Part shown: piece after piece, positions 1 through 5,498 of the stretch
Position numbering within the stretch: position 1 is the first letter of the stretch
Layout: every line of letters starts with the position of its first letter
NCBI GenBank assembly: GCA_030427765.1
Contig: JAUICS010000054.1
Span: 1 to 7,590 of the forward strand
Source: Alphaproteobacteria bacterium
Lineage (GTDB): Bacteria > Pseudomonadota > Alphaproteobacteria > Micavibrionales > Micavibrionaceae
DNA length: 7,590 nt
Direction of reading: 5' to 3'
Notes under the pieces: model-generated
What the model saw: only the letters and a program-made list of their open reading frames with translations
Told to the model about the DNA's origin: nothing
The model's database searches: none
Translations under genes and position numbers: made by a program

Positions 1-110
1 CGCTGGCGATTCTGTCTAACACCTTGGATATGCGCTTACCGCTGACTTTTGGCCCTGAGGATATCGAGGTGATTGCGCAGGTGATTGAAGAAGTCATCGC
101 TGGGTTTTAA
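1..110 (+). CDS. 3' end of an aminotransferase-like gene (partial)
   Basis: An open frame enters from the left edge and ends at TAA 108-110, giving about 35 C-terminal residues. They include the stretch RLPLTFGPEDIEVIAQVIEE. An R-L-P-L strand followed by a short acidic turn and an amphipathic helix is typical of the C-terminal end of PLP-dependent fold-type I aminotransferases (DegT-like, class V or class III). No catalytic lysine or other diagnostic residue lies in the window, so the family is a guess from a very short tail. That the frame is coding is supported by the ordinary codon use and by the candidate terminator just after the stop. It could belong to an unrelated protein. Confidence 0.5.
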   Translation, partial: LAILSNTLDMRLPLTFGPEDIEVIAQVIEEVIAGF

Positions 111-111
111 T

Positions 112-164
112 CACCCATAAAAACTCTCTCCGCCGATAAGAGCAGCGAGGGTGGGTTGGTTTTT
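112..164. terminator. Candidate hairpin terminator, possibly bidirectional
   Basis: CACCC at 112-116 can pair with GGGTG at 149-153, and CTCT at 126-129 with AGAG at 139-142 inside it. A run of five T at 160-164 follows on the plus strand, soon after the TAA of the aminotransferase-like gene. Read on the minus strand, the inner CTCT/AGAG stem is followed by a T-run (from AAAAA at 119-123), which could serve the leftward gene ending at 167. The stems are short and interrupted, so this rests on position plus the T-runs rather than on a strong hairpin. Confidence 0.4.
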
Positions 165-166
165 AT

Positions 167-595
167 TTATTTGAAAGCATCTTTTAACCATTCCTCGAAC
201 AGTCTGGCGCGCAGTGATTGGCCCTCGGTTTGTGCCGCTAGCAAGTAGTAACTATTACGCTCGGGAATGGCGGTATCCAGCACATCGGAATGGATCGGTT
301 CAAACAAATCCGCCTGCTCCGCACGCCATAGACGTCCGGCATCCACGGTGATAAACAAAGCTGCCGGGCTTTGCTCGCCCTCCTGCTGCAAACGTGTAAT
401 AAGCTCATCGCCCTTACCGTCTACGCGTTTTACCTCAATACCGGTGGCGTTTGTGAAGTTTTCATAGAATTGTTCATCCGTATCATAATGACGTGATGAA
501 TATATGTGCAGTACGTTTTCATCAGCCGCCATTGCAGGGGTAAACCCAAGAAACGCCGCCGATAGTGTTAAAACGGTCATGAAACCTTTAAACAT
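167..595 (-). CDS. Truncated/chimeric ferric-iron ABC transporter substrate-binding protein
   Basis: The 142-residue product starts with a signal peptide (hydrophobic residues 6-18, likely cleavage after A21-M-A23). Residues 27-111 closely follow the N-terminal lobe of FbpA/FutA-type periplasmic Fe(III)-binding proteins. Visible signs are LHIYSSRHYDTD, in which H36-Y37 correspond to the first iron ligands of FutA, then the GKGDELITRL segment and FITVDAGRLWRAEQADLF at 81-98. Family members are about 330-350 residues long; here the match stops near P111. The last 30 residues (SYYLL at 115-119, LFEEWLKDAF at 132-141) instead resemble the C-terminus of LysR/GcvA-type regulators. The second lobe and its tyrosine ligands are therefore missing, and iron binding is doubtful. 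AAGGGA about five bases before the ATG is a good ribosome site, and TATACT (minus strand, 621-626) could be the -10 box. It diverges from an ABC ATPase gene. It may be a pseudogene or a deletion fusion. Family assignment of the N-terminal part is firm. Confidence 0.85.
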   Translation of the reverse strand: MFKGFMTVLTLSAAFLGFTPAMAADENVLHIYSSRHYDTDEQFYENFTNATGIEVKRVDGKGDELITRLQQEGEQSPAALFITVDAGRLWRAEQADLFEPIHSDVLDTAIPERNSYYLLAAQTEGQSLRARLFEEWLKDAFK

Positions 596-636
596 AATAA
601 TCCCTTTGTCTAAAAAAGTTAGTATATAAACACCTC

Positions 637-654
637 ATTATCATCTATGATAAT
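637..654. promoter_or_regulatory. Fur-box-like palindrome between divergent iron-transport genes
   Basis: ATTATCAT-CT-ATGATAAT is a perfect 8-2-8 inverted repeat. It contains two GATAAT hexamers in opposite orientation (637-642 reversed, 649-654 forward) six bases apart. GATAAT hexamers are the unit of the classical Fur box, although here the outer hexamers point outward and the middle hexamer is degenerate. The site lies between an Fe(III)-binding-protein gene and its ABC ATPase, about 10 bases upstream of the ATPase -35 box and about 10 bases upstream of the -10 of the leftward gene. This position suits an iron-responsive repressor acting on both. The identity of the regulator is inferred. 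Confidence 0.5.
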
Positions 655-663
655 AACTCGCAA

Positions 664-692
664 TTGCATTTTATGACGCGATGCTATATAAA
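664..692 (+). promoter_or_regulatory. Sigma-70-type promoter for the ABC ATPase gene
   Basis: TTGCAT (664-669) and TATAAA (687-692) are separated by 17 bases, a good match to the vegetative -35/-10 pattern. Transcription would begin near 699, exactly at an in-frame ATG (699-701). That argues for a leaderless start there, or for the later ATG at 774, rather than the ATG at 681, which lies inside the promoter. The perfect 8-base palindrome GCAATTGC at 660-667 overlaps the -35 box. Confidence 0.5.
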
Positions 693-1817
693 ATTTCTAT
701 GTTCAAACACATTCACGATAGATACTTCGGTAAAACAGACGCCTCCGCCATCATTACAGATGATTCGGACATCATGCACGTGAATGCGCTGACCTACCGT
801 TATGCCGGTACGGATCACGGGGTCCATGACGTATCGTTTTCGGTGAAGAAAGGTGAATTTTTCTGCCTTCTCGGGCCATCGGGATGCGGCAAGACGACTT
901 TATTACGTCTTATTGCCGGACTTTTAAAATCGCAATCCGGCACAATCGATATTGCCAACGCCAACAAACATATCGGTATGGTGTTTCAGGACCTTGCCCT
1001 GTTCCCGCACATGACGGTGTCACAGAATATTGCATTCGGCCTGAACGGGCTGCGCCGCAGTGACAAAACGGCCCGTATTGAGAAATATCTTGATATGGTT
1101 GGCCTGTCCGATCACGCATCAAAATACCCGCATGAATTATCCGGCGGCCAGAAACAACGCCTTGCGCTCGCACGCGCCCTTGCGCCGGAGCCATCGCTGA
1201 TCCTGTTGGATGAACCATTTGCGTCGCAGGATATCTATTTACGCGAAAACCTGCGTGATGACGTTCTGCATATCATTAAAGAATCCGGCGTGGCCGCATT
1301 AATGGTGACACACGATCCGGAGGAAGCCATGTTTATGAGCGACCGTATGGCGATCATGAAAGACGGCCGTATGCATCAGATTGGAACGCCAATCGACCTG
1401 TATACAAAACCGAAAGATGATTTTGTTGCCAGTCTGTTCGGCGCGGTCAACCAGTGCGCCGGCACGGTTGAGGGCGATGTGATCAACACATGCCTCGGCA
1501 CCATTCCGGCACAGGATTTTGAGGACGGCCAAAAAGTGCAAATCATTTTCCGTCCGGAGGCATTGCAGCTTGAAACCCATATGCCCGACCCGAATTGTCC
1601 GGAAAAGGAAAAAGACCACTCCCACGGCTTGATTAAAGAAGTGCGTCTTCTCAGAAACGCAACGTTCGTGCACATGGATATTTGCAATGAATTTGGTGAG
1701 GACGCAGGCCACCACATCCACGCCCGCGTTAATGGCAAGTTCGACCACGCCGGTGACCGGATTCAGGACATCCGCCTCGACCATTCAAAAGTCTTCGTCT
1801 TCCCGATTGAGTCGTAA
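681..1817 (+). CDS. Iron(III)-type ABC transporter ATP-binding protein (FbpC/PotA family)
   Basis: Cytoplasmic ATPase that would power an importer, probably for ferric iron given its divergent neighbour. All nucleotide-binding motifs are present (numbered from the ATG at 681): Walker A GPSGCGKT 65-72, Q-loop Q103, signature LSGGQ 153-157, Walker B LILLDEP 173-179 and H-loop H211. The linker GTPIDLYTKPKDDFVASLFG (235-254) leads into a C-terminal TOBE-like regulatory domain (about 255-378), as in FbpC, PotA and MalK; the length is normal for these. An insertion near residues 303-316 (CPEKEKDHSHG) and HHIH at 344-347 make this domain histidine-rich, which is uncommon. Start choice is uncertain: ATGs at 681, 699 and 774 are in frame and none has a clear Shine-Dalgarno. 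The family match begins at the 774 ATG, and the promoter covers 681. No permease gene is adjacent, so the partner is elsewhere or lost. Exact substrate is inferred from context. Confidence 0.9.
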   Translation: MLYKISMFKHIHDRYFGKTDASAIITDDSDIMHVNALTYRYAGTDHGVHDVSFSVKKGEFFCLLGPSGCGKTTLLRLIAGLLKSQSGTIDIANANKHIGMVFQDLALFPHMTVSQNIAFGLNGLRRSDKTARIEKYLDMVGLSDHASKYPHELSGGQKQRLALARALAPEPSLILLDEPFASQDIYLRENLRDDVLHIIKESGVAALMVTHDPEEAMFMSDRMAIMKDGRMHQIGTPIDLYTKPKDDFVASLFGAVNQCAGTVEGDVINTCLGTIPAQDFEDGQKVQIIFRPEALQLETHMPDPNCPEKEKDHSHGLIKEVRLLRNATFVHMDICNEFGEDAGHHIHARVNGKFDHAGDRIQDIRLDHSKVFVFPIES

Positions 1818-1826
1818 TTTTAAATT

Positions 1827-2996
1827 CTAATACGTTTCGACAATAAAACTTTGAATTTTTTGTTTTAAGGCATTCTGAAGCTCCCGATGTTCCCAGAACA
1901 TCCTTTGCGGGTAGCTGTAGTAAAAATATGTATTCTCATCTACTCGAAATGCAGAATCACACCTTTCACGTGTGTTTTCCTGTGTTTTATCTTCGCTTTT
2001 AGGAATCTTTGGACACACAAACCAATAATCCGGAAATTCAATCGAACCCTCGTAATATCCTTCATGACCAATCCGCCACATGCCTACGTCATCATCAAAA
2101 ACAGGCTTCGCATTGTATACGCGTTTTTCGTTAGGAGGTTTGTATGTGTAAACACATTTTTTACGCCACAATCCCAAATGGCGACTATCATTTACGTTAG
2201 CAAAGTAATGAGGGTTACACGTAGTAAATTTTCTAGAAAAGCCTGTTTGACTTGCATCTTGAGTACACATCTTGCGATCCATGAAATTTATACAAGGATA
2301 TGTTCTAACCACACCAATATTAGATAAAACACCTGCAATATCTGTTCTTTTTCCATATGGGTTTTCCTGATCCGGTATATCCTCAAGTCCGGGAAAATGA
2401 AAACGTAAATTGACAGCGACATCTACAGAATCACGTTCGCGGGAACCGAACCAAATGTGTTTGCGAGGAATGGAGAAAGCCGTGCCATTGATTATGGTGT
2501 CTCTGTATTTCGCTCCCCTATCAATAATCTGGTTTTTCCATTTTTCATTGTTTTTCGTTCTTATCTCTATTTCAAGCTTACGGCTCTTGAAATACCACTT
2601 GTCATCATGCTGAAGCCAAAGTTTAAATCTTGATATACAGTCGTTTGTGCCATTGAGATTTTTTTCTAATTTTTCTATATCTTGCTTGTGTTCTTCTGAT
2701 TTTATTTGATTAAAAAGATGGTTGAATTCAACTTTTCCAATCTCTGTTTCAAGAAAATCTGTAATAACATATCGGCAAAGTGTTTCGTATCTGGCCGCAT
2801 CGTGTTTGTCTGCATAACCAAATATCATTTCCGATAATGTTTTACCTTTTGAAAAACGCTCGAGTTGCTGCCTATATTTTTCAGTATTAGGAGTAAGTAA
2901 TTCAAAATCTGTAACTGCAAAAACTGTTTTAGGAAATAAAAGGATAAATAACAGAGCCAAGGTACGAAAAGTTAAACATCTGAAAATATCATGCAT
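1827..2996 (-). CDS. Exported hypothetical protein, AT-rich, unknown family
   Basis: I do not recognise this 389-residue protein. Residues 1-27 form a signal peptide: basic start, hydrophobic core LALLFILLF at 13-21, probable cleavage after V-F-A near residue 27. There is no lipobox, so a soluble periplasmic or secreted product is likely. The mature part is charged and aromatic and has eight cysteines, an even number consistent with disulfides outside the cytoplasm. Residues near 172-205 (GTAFSIPRKHIWF, then VAVNLRFHFPGLED) look like a beta-rich segment, and the C-terminal 25 residues form a probable helix. Start: ATG at 2996 with AAGGAG seven bases upstream (minus strand). Base composition is unlike the neighbours: 16 of 60 bases are G or C at 2521-2580, against 36 of 60 at 3421-3480 in the next gene. 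This suggests transfer from outside. It ends 9 bases from the convergent ATPase gene. It is probably a single-gene unit. No function is assigned. Confidence 0.85.
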   Translation of the reverse strand: MHDIFRCLTFRTLALLFILLFPKTVFAVTDFELLTPNTEKYRQQLERFSKGKTLSEMIFGYADKHDAARYETLCRYVITDFLETEIGKVEFNHLFNQIKSEEHKQDIEKLEKNLNGTNDCISRFKLWLQHDDKWYFKSRKLEIEIRTKNNEKWKNQIIDRGAKYRDTIINGTAFSIPRKHIWFGSRERDSVDVAVNLRFHFPGLEDIPDQENPYGKRTDIAGVLSNIGVVRTYPCINFMDRKMCTQDASQTGFSRKFTTCNPHYFANVNDSRHLGLWRKKCVYTYKPPNEKRVYNAKPVFDDDVGMWRIGHEGYYEGSIEFPDYWFVCPKIPKSEDKTQENTRERCDSAFRVDENTYFYYSYPQRMFWEHRELQNALKQKIQSFIVETY

Positions 2997-3056
2997 TATT
3001 TCACTCCTTATGCTTTAGCAGTCTACCATGAAATCACCGAATTTGTGCAGGGCATA

Positions 3057-3084
3057 TAGACGCGCGGATTGCGATGTATATAAT
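3057..3084 (+). promoter_or_regulatory. Promoter of the lysine-catabolism operon
   Basis: TATAAT at 3079-3084 is a perfect -10 box. TAGACG at 3057-3062 matches four of six bases of the -35 consensus, with a 16-base spacer. Transcription would start near 3091, giving a leader of about 27 bases that contains the AGGAAG ribosome site at 3105-3110. This position supports the ATG at 3118 as the real start of the first gene. No operator palindrome was noticed around it. Confidence 0.6.
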
Positions 3085-3117
3085 TCTTCCCATCACAAGA
3101 GAATAGGAAGACAAAAG

Positions 3118-4383
3118 ATGCTAAAGCACGCGGACAATACGGCCACACAACACACATCAAAAGATGATTTTCTGGATGAACTCAACAAGCTGACAAAACG
3201 GTTCCAGAGTATGGATGCGGAGCTGGAGCTAACCGTGCGTGATTCCTCCATGGGGGTTGAGGGGTTTGTCGTTGTCTGGAACACCGGCATCTGCAAGGGT
3301 GGCCCGTTCGATAACGAAGGGCGTGGTTGCGGCAAGGGCGGAACGCGCATAAAAACCGGATTATCACTGGAGGATGTTCGCCGTCTGGCCCGCACAATGG
3401 CGGAGAAAAATGCGGCGGCGGGTCTGCCGCTCGGCGGTGCAAAATCAGGATTAAATGCGGACCCGGATGCACCGGATTACGAACAAAAATACCGCCGCTT
3501 TGTGCGTCTGGTCCATGATGCAGGCATTTTAAATGAACACGGCGGCGTATTCGGCGGCTTCGGTTATGACATTGGCGGCCGCCCACCATTTAATGCGCAG
3601 TGGGCGTGTGATGAGATCGGCAGCACGCGAAGCTTCACCGGCAAACCGGTTGATATGGGCGGTACGGATTATGACCGTCAGGGCATTGCCGGTCTGGGCG
3701 TTGCGGCGGCGGGACGCAAAATTGTGGATCTTAGTGGCCGTAACATTAGTGAGACAACGTTCGCGGTGCAAGGTTGCGGCGCGATGGGCGCGGCCGTCAT
3801 TCATTACTTTAACGAATTCGGCGGTAATCTAACCTACCTGTCCGATCCGAAATATGGCGGAACATGGCATTTCAAGGACGGTGCATCGGATGATCTGGTC
3901 AACGCATTGTTTACGCAGGATTTAACCAAGGCCACGGCCCTGTTCCGTAATGAGGGTGAAGCCGTATCATCCGATTCACTGGATGTATTGTATCAGGATG
4001 TGGATGTTTTATTCCCCTGTGCGCTCGAAGACACAATCACCGATAAAAACGCCGCGAAGATTAAAGCACCACTTATTATCGAAGGGGCAAACAACCCAAC
4101 AACGGATGATGCGCATGATATTCTGTATACCGGCGGCAAATTTGTCGTGCCGGATATTCTGGCCAATCCCGGCGGAATTATCGCCGCGTATGTTGAATTG
4201 ACATCAAAAGTTACGGATGAAGCCAATATTATGACGCAGGCCAAAGTCCAGGAAGCAAAGGAAACAACAATCAATCGTATCGAAAAAAATATAGAAGAAC
4301 TGCATAATCTTGTCTCGGCACTTGACGTGCGCCCCGATATGGTTGCAGATTACATGACATATAAAAATATTTTCAAAGAATAA
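3118..4383 (+). CDS. Glu/Leu/Phe/Val dehydrogenase-family amino acid dehydrogenase
   Basis: A 421-residue NAD(P)-dependent amino acid dehydrogenase that would interconvert an amino acid and its 2-oxo acid plus ammonium. The N-terminal domain has KGGTR (K73), MAEKNAAAGLPLGGAK (K97 and catalytic-type K109) and YDIGG with D151 in the place of the catalytic aspartate. FTGKPVDMGG at 173-182 is the usual hinge motif. The Rossmann domain starts at GCGAMG (219-224), with acidic D243 after the second strand suggesting NAD preference. EGANNPTT (322-329) and PDILANPGG (345-353) are family signatures. The lysine in KGGTR resembles the side-chain-carboxylate-binding lysine of glutamate dehydrogenases rather than the leucine enzymes, so an acidic substrate (glutamate or aminoadipate) is likelier. 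An in-frame ATG at 3028 is rejected because the promoter lies downstream of it, while AGGAAG precedes 3118 by seven bases. It is first in an operon with two lysine-degradation-type genes. The substrate is inferred. Confidence 0.88.
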   Translation: MLKHADNTATQHTSKDDFLDELNKLTKRFQSMDAELELTVRDSSMGVEGFVVVWNTGICKGGPFDNEGRGCGKGGTRIKTGLSLEDVRRLARTMAEKNAAAGLPLGGAKSGLNADPDAPDYEQKYRRFVRLVHDAGILNEHGGVFGGFGYDIGGRPPFNAQWACDEIGSTRSFTGKPVDMGGTDYDRQGIAGLGVAAAGRKIVDLSGRNISETTFAVQGCGAMGAAVIHYFNEFGGNLTYLSDPKYGGTWHFKDGASDDLVNALFTQDLTKATALFRNEGEAVSSDSLDVLYQDVDVLFPCALEDTITDKNAAKIKAPLIIEGANNPTTDDAHDILYTGGKFVVPDILANPGGIIAAYVELTSKVTDEANIMTQAKVQEAKETTINRIEKNIEELHNLVSALDVRPDMVADYMTYKNIFKE

Positions 4384-4395
4384 GAATAAATTATC

Positions 4396-4401
4396 AGGAG
4401 G
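4396..4401 (+). promoter_or_regulatory. Strong ribosome binding site AGGAGG
   Basis: A consensus Shine-Dalgarno sits eight bases before the ATG at 4410 in the 26-base gap after the dehydrogenase gene. It fixes the start of the second operon gene and leaves no room for a separate promoter or terminator, supporting cotranscription. Confidence 0.8.
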
Positions 4402-4409
4402 TTTCAATT

Positions 4410-5498
4410 ATGACATCAAAAGTCATGGTATTCGGGTCTGGAAAAATTGGCGAAATGCTTGCCGCCATGCTATCCGAAACAGGTGATTATGAGGTCACCG
4501 TATCCGACAATAATAAAGATGCATTTAAACGGCTTGACGGACTGGATGTCGAAACGCAAGTCGTTGATGTCGCAAACCAGAATGAACTGGATAAAATTGC
4601 TAGCGGCTTTGACTTTATGCTCAGTGCCCTGCCCTTCCAGCTTACAAAAAACATTGCCCTTGCCGCGAAAAAGGGAAAGGCACATTACATTGATTTGACC
4701 GAAGATGTCGCCACATCGGACTTCGTCCGCGAAGTTGCAAATGATGCCGACACGGCCTTCATCCCGCAATCGGGTCTTGCACCGGGATTTATTTCCATTG
4801 CCGCAAATTCCCTTGCCCAAAAATATGACCGTATCGATGATCTACGCCTGCGTGTGGGTGCCCTTCCGAAATACCCGTCAAACACGCTTAAATACAATCT
4901 GACGTGGAGCACCGCCGGTCTGGTTAACGAATATATCCACCCGTGTAACGCCCTTGTTGACGGTGAAATGATCAAAATTCCGGCCCTTGATGCCTACGAA
5001 CAATTCGCCATCGACGGCGTTCATTATGAGGCATTTAACACGTCCGGCGGCCTTGGCACATTGTGCGAGTCACTGCACGGCAAAGCCAAGAACGTAAATT
5101 ACAAGTCCGTCCGTTATCCCGGCCATTTAGACATTATGAAAGTCCTTTTAAACGAACTGAAACTTCGCGAGAAGCCGGAACTCCTCTGCCAGATCATGGA
5201 AGATGCCATTCCGGCCACGGCGCAGGACACTGTCGTTGTCTGGGTTGGATGTAAAGGGTATCAGGACGATTACCTGATGCAGGAAACATATGTTACCAAA
5301 GTATACTCGAAAGAATTACACGGAAAAAAACGCAGTGCCATCCAGATCACAACCGCCGGTTCGGCATGCGCCGTTGTTGATCTGATCCGCACTGAAAAAC
5401 TTCCGCAACGCGGATTTGTGAAGCAGGAACAAATCAATCTTGATGATTTCCTCGATAACCGTTTTGGCCATTATTACAAAGAAGGAGAAGTCGCCTAA
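4410..5498 (+). CDS. Saccharopine dehydrogenase / lysine 6-dehydrogenase family oxidoreductase
   Basis: A 362-residue NAD(P)-linked enzyme of the saccharopine dehydrogenase superfamily. It would produce alpha-aminoadipic semialdehyde, either from saccharopine (releasing glutamate) or directly from lysine (releasing ammonium). The N-terminal Rossmann fold has MVFGSGKIGE with G9, G11 and G14, and D33 ends the second strand, which favours NAD. SGLAPGF (121-127), YEAFNTSGGLGTL (206-218) and YKSVRYPGH (231-239) are conserved blocks of this superfamily; the last two closely match the pattern I remember in lysine 6-dehydrogenase. The length is nearer to that of lysine 6-dehydrogenase (about 370-385) than to yeast saccharopine dehydrogenase (446), and no lysine-ketoglutarate reductase is encoded nearby. 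Both points favour direct oxidation of lysine, without proving it. The stop TAA shares its last base with the ATG of the aldehyde dehydrogenase gene, so the two are probably translationally coupled. Superfamily is sure; the substrate is not. Confidence 0.85.
   Translation: MTSKVMVFGSGKIGEMLAAMLSETGDYEVTVSDNNKDAFKRLDGLDVETQVVDVANQNELDKIASGFDFMLSALPFQLTKNIALAAKKGKAHYIDLTEDVATSDFVREVANDADTAFIPQSGLAPGFISIAANSLAQKYDRIDDLRLRVGALPKYPSNTLKYNLTWSTAGLVNEYIHPCNALVDGEMIKIPALDAYEQFAIDGVHYEAFNTSGGLGTLCESLHGKAKNVNYKSVRYPGHLDIMKVLLNELKLREKPELLCQIMEDAIPATAQDTVVVWVGCKGYQDDYLMQETYVTKVYSKELHGKKRSAIQITTAGSACAVVDLIRTEKLPQRGFVKQEQINLDDFLDNRFGHYYKEGEVA

Noticed and set aside
660..667. Palindrome GCAATTGC as a second operator
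   Set aside because: An exact 8-base palindrome is expected by chance at this scale and it simply overlaps the -35 box; it is noted with the promoter but not called as a site.
1299..1784. Long open frame on the minus strand (about 161 codons)
   Set aside because: It lies opposite the intact ABC ATPase gene, its product shows no recognisable motif, and it has no separate ribosome site; it is an antisense shadow.
1887..2327. Open frame of about 146 codons on the plus strand
   Set aside because: It is antisense to the AT-rich exported-protein gene, which has a signal peptide and a good ribosome site; the plus frame has neither.
3001..3056. Minus-strand promoter for the exported-protein gene
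   Set aside because: Only weak matches (TAGACT as -10, TGCACA as -35 with an 18-base spacer) were found, too poor to report as a feature.
3028..3117. N-terminal extension of the amino acid dehydrogenase from an ATG at 3028
   Set aside because: A perfect TATAAT (3079-3084) lies inside it, the extra residues do not resemble the family, and AGGAAG sits correctly before the ATG at 3118.
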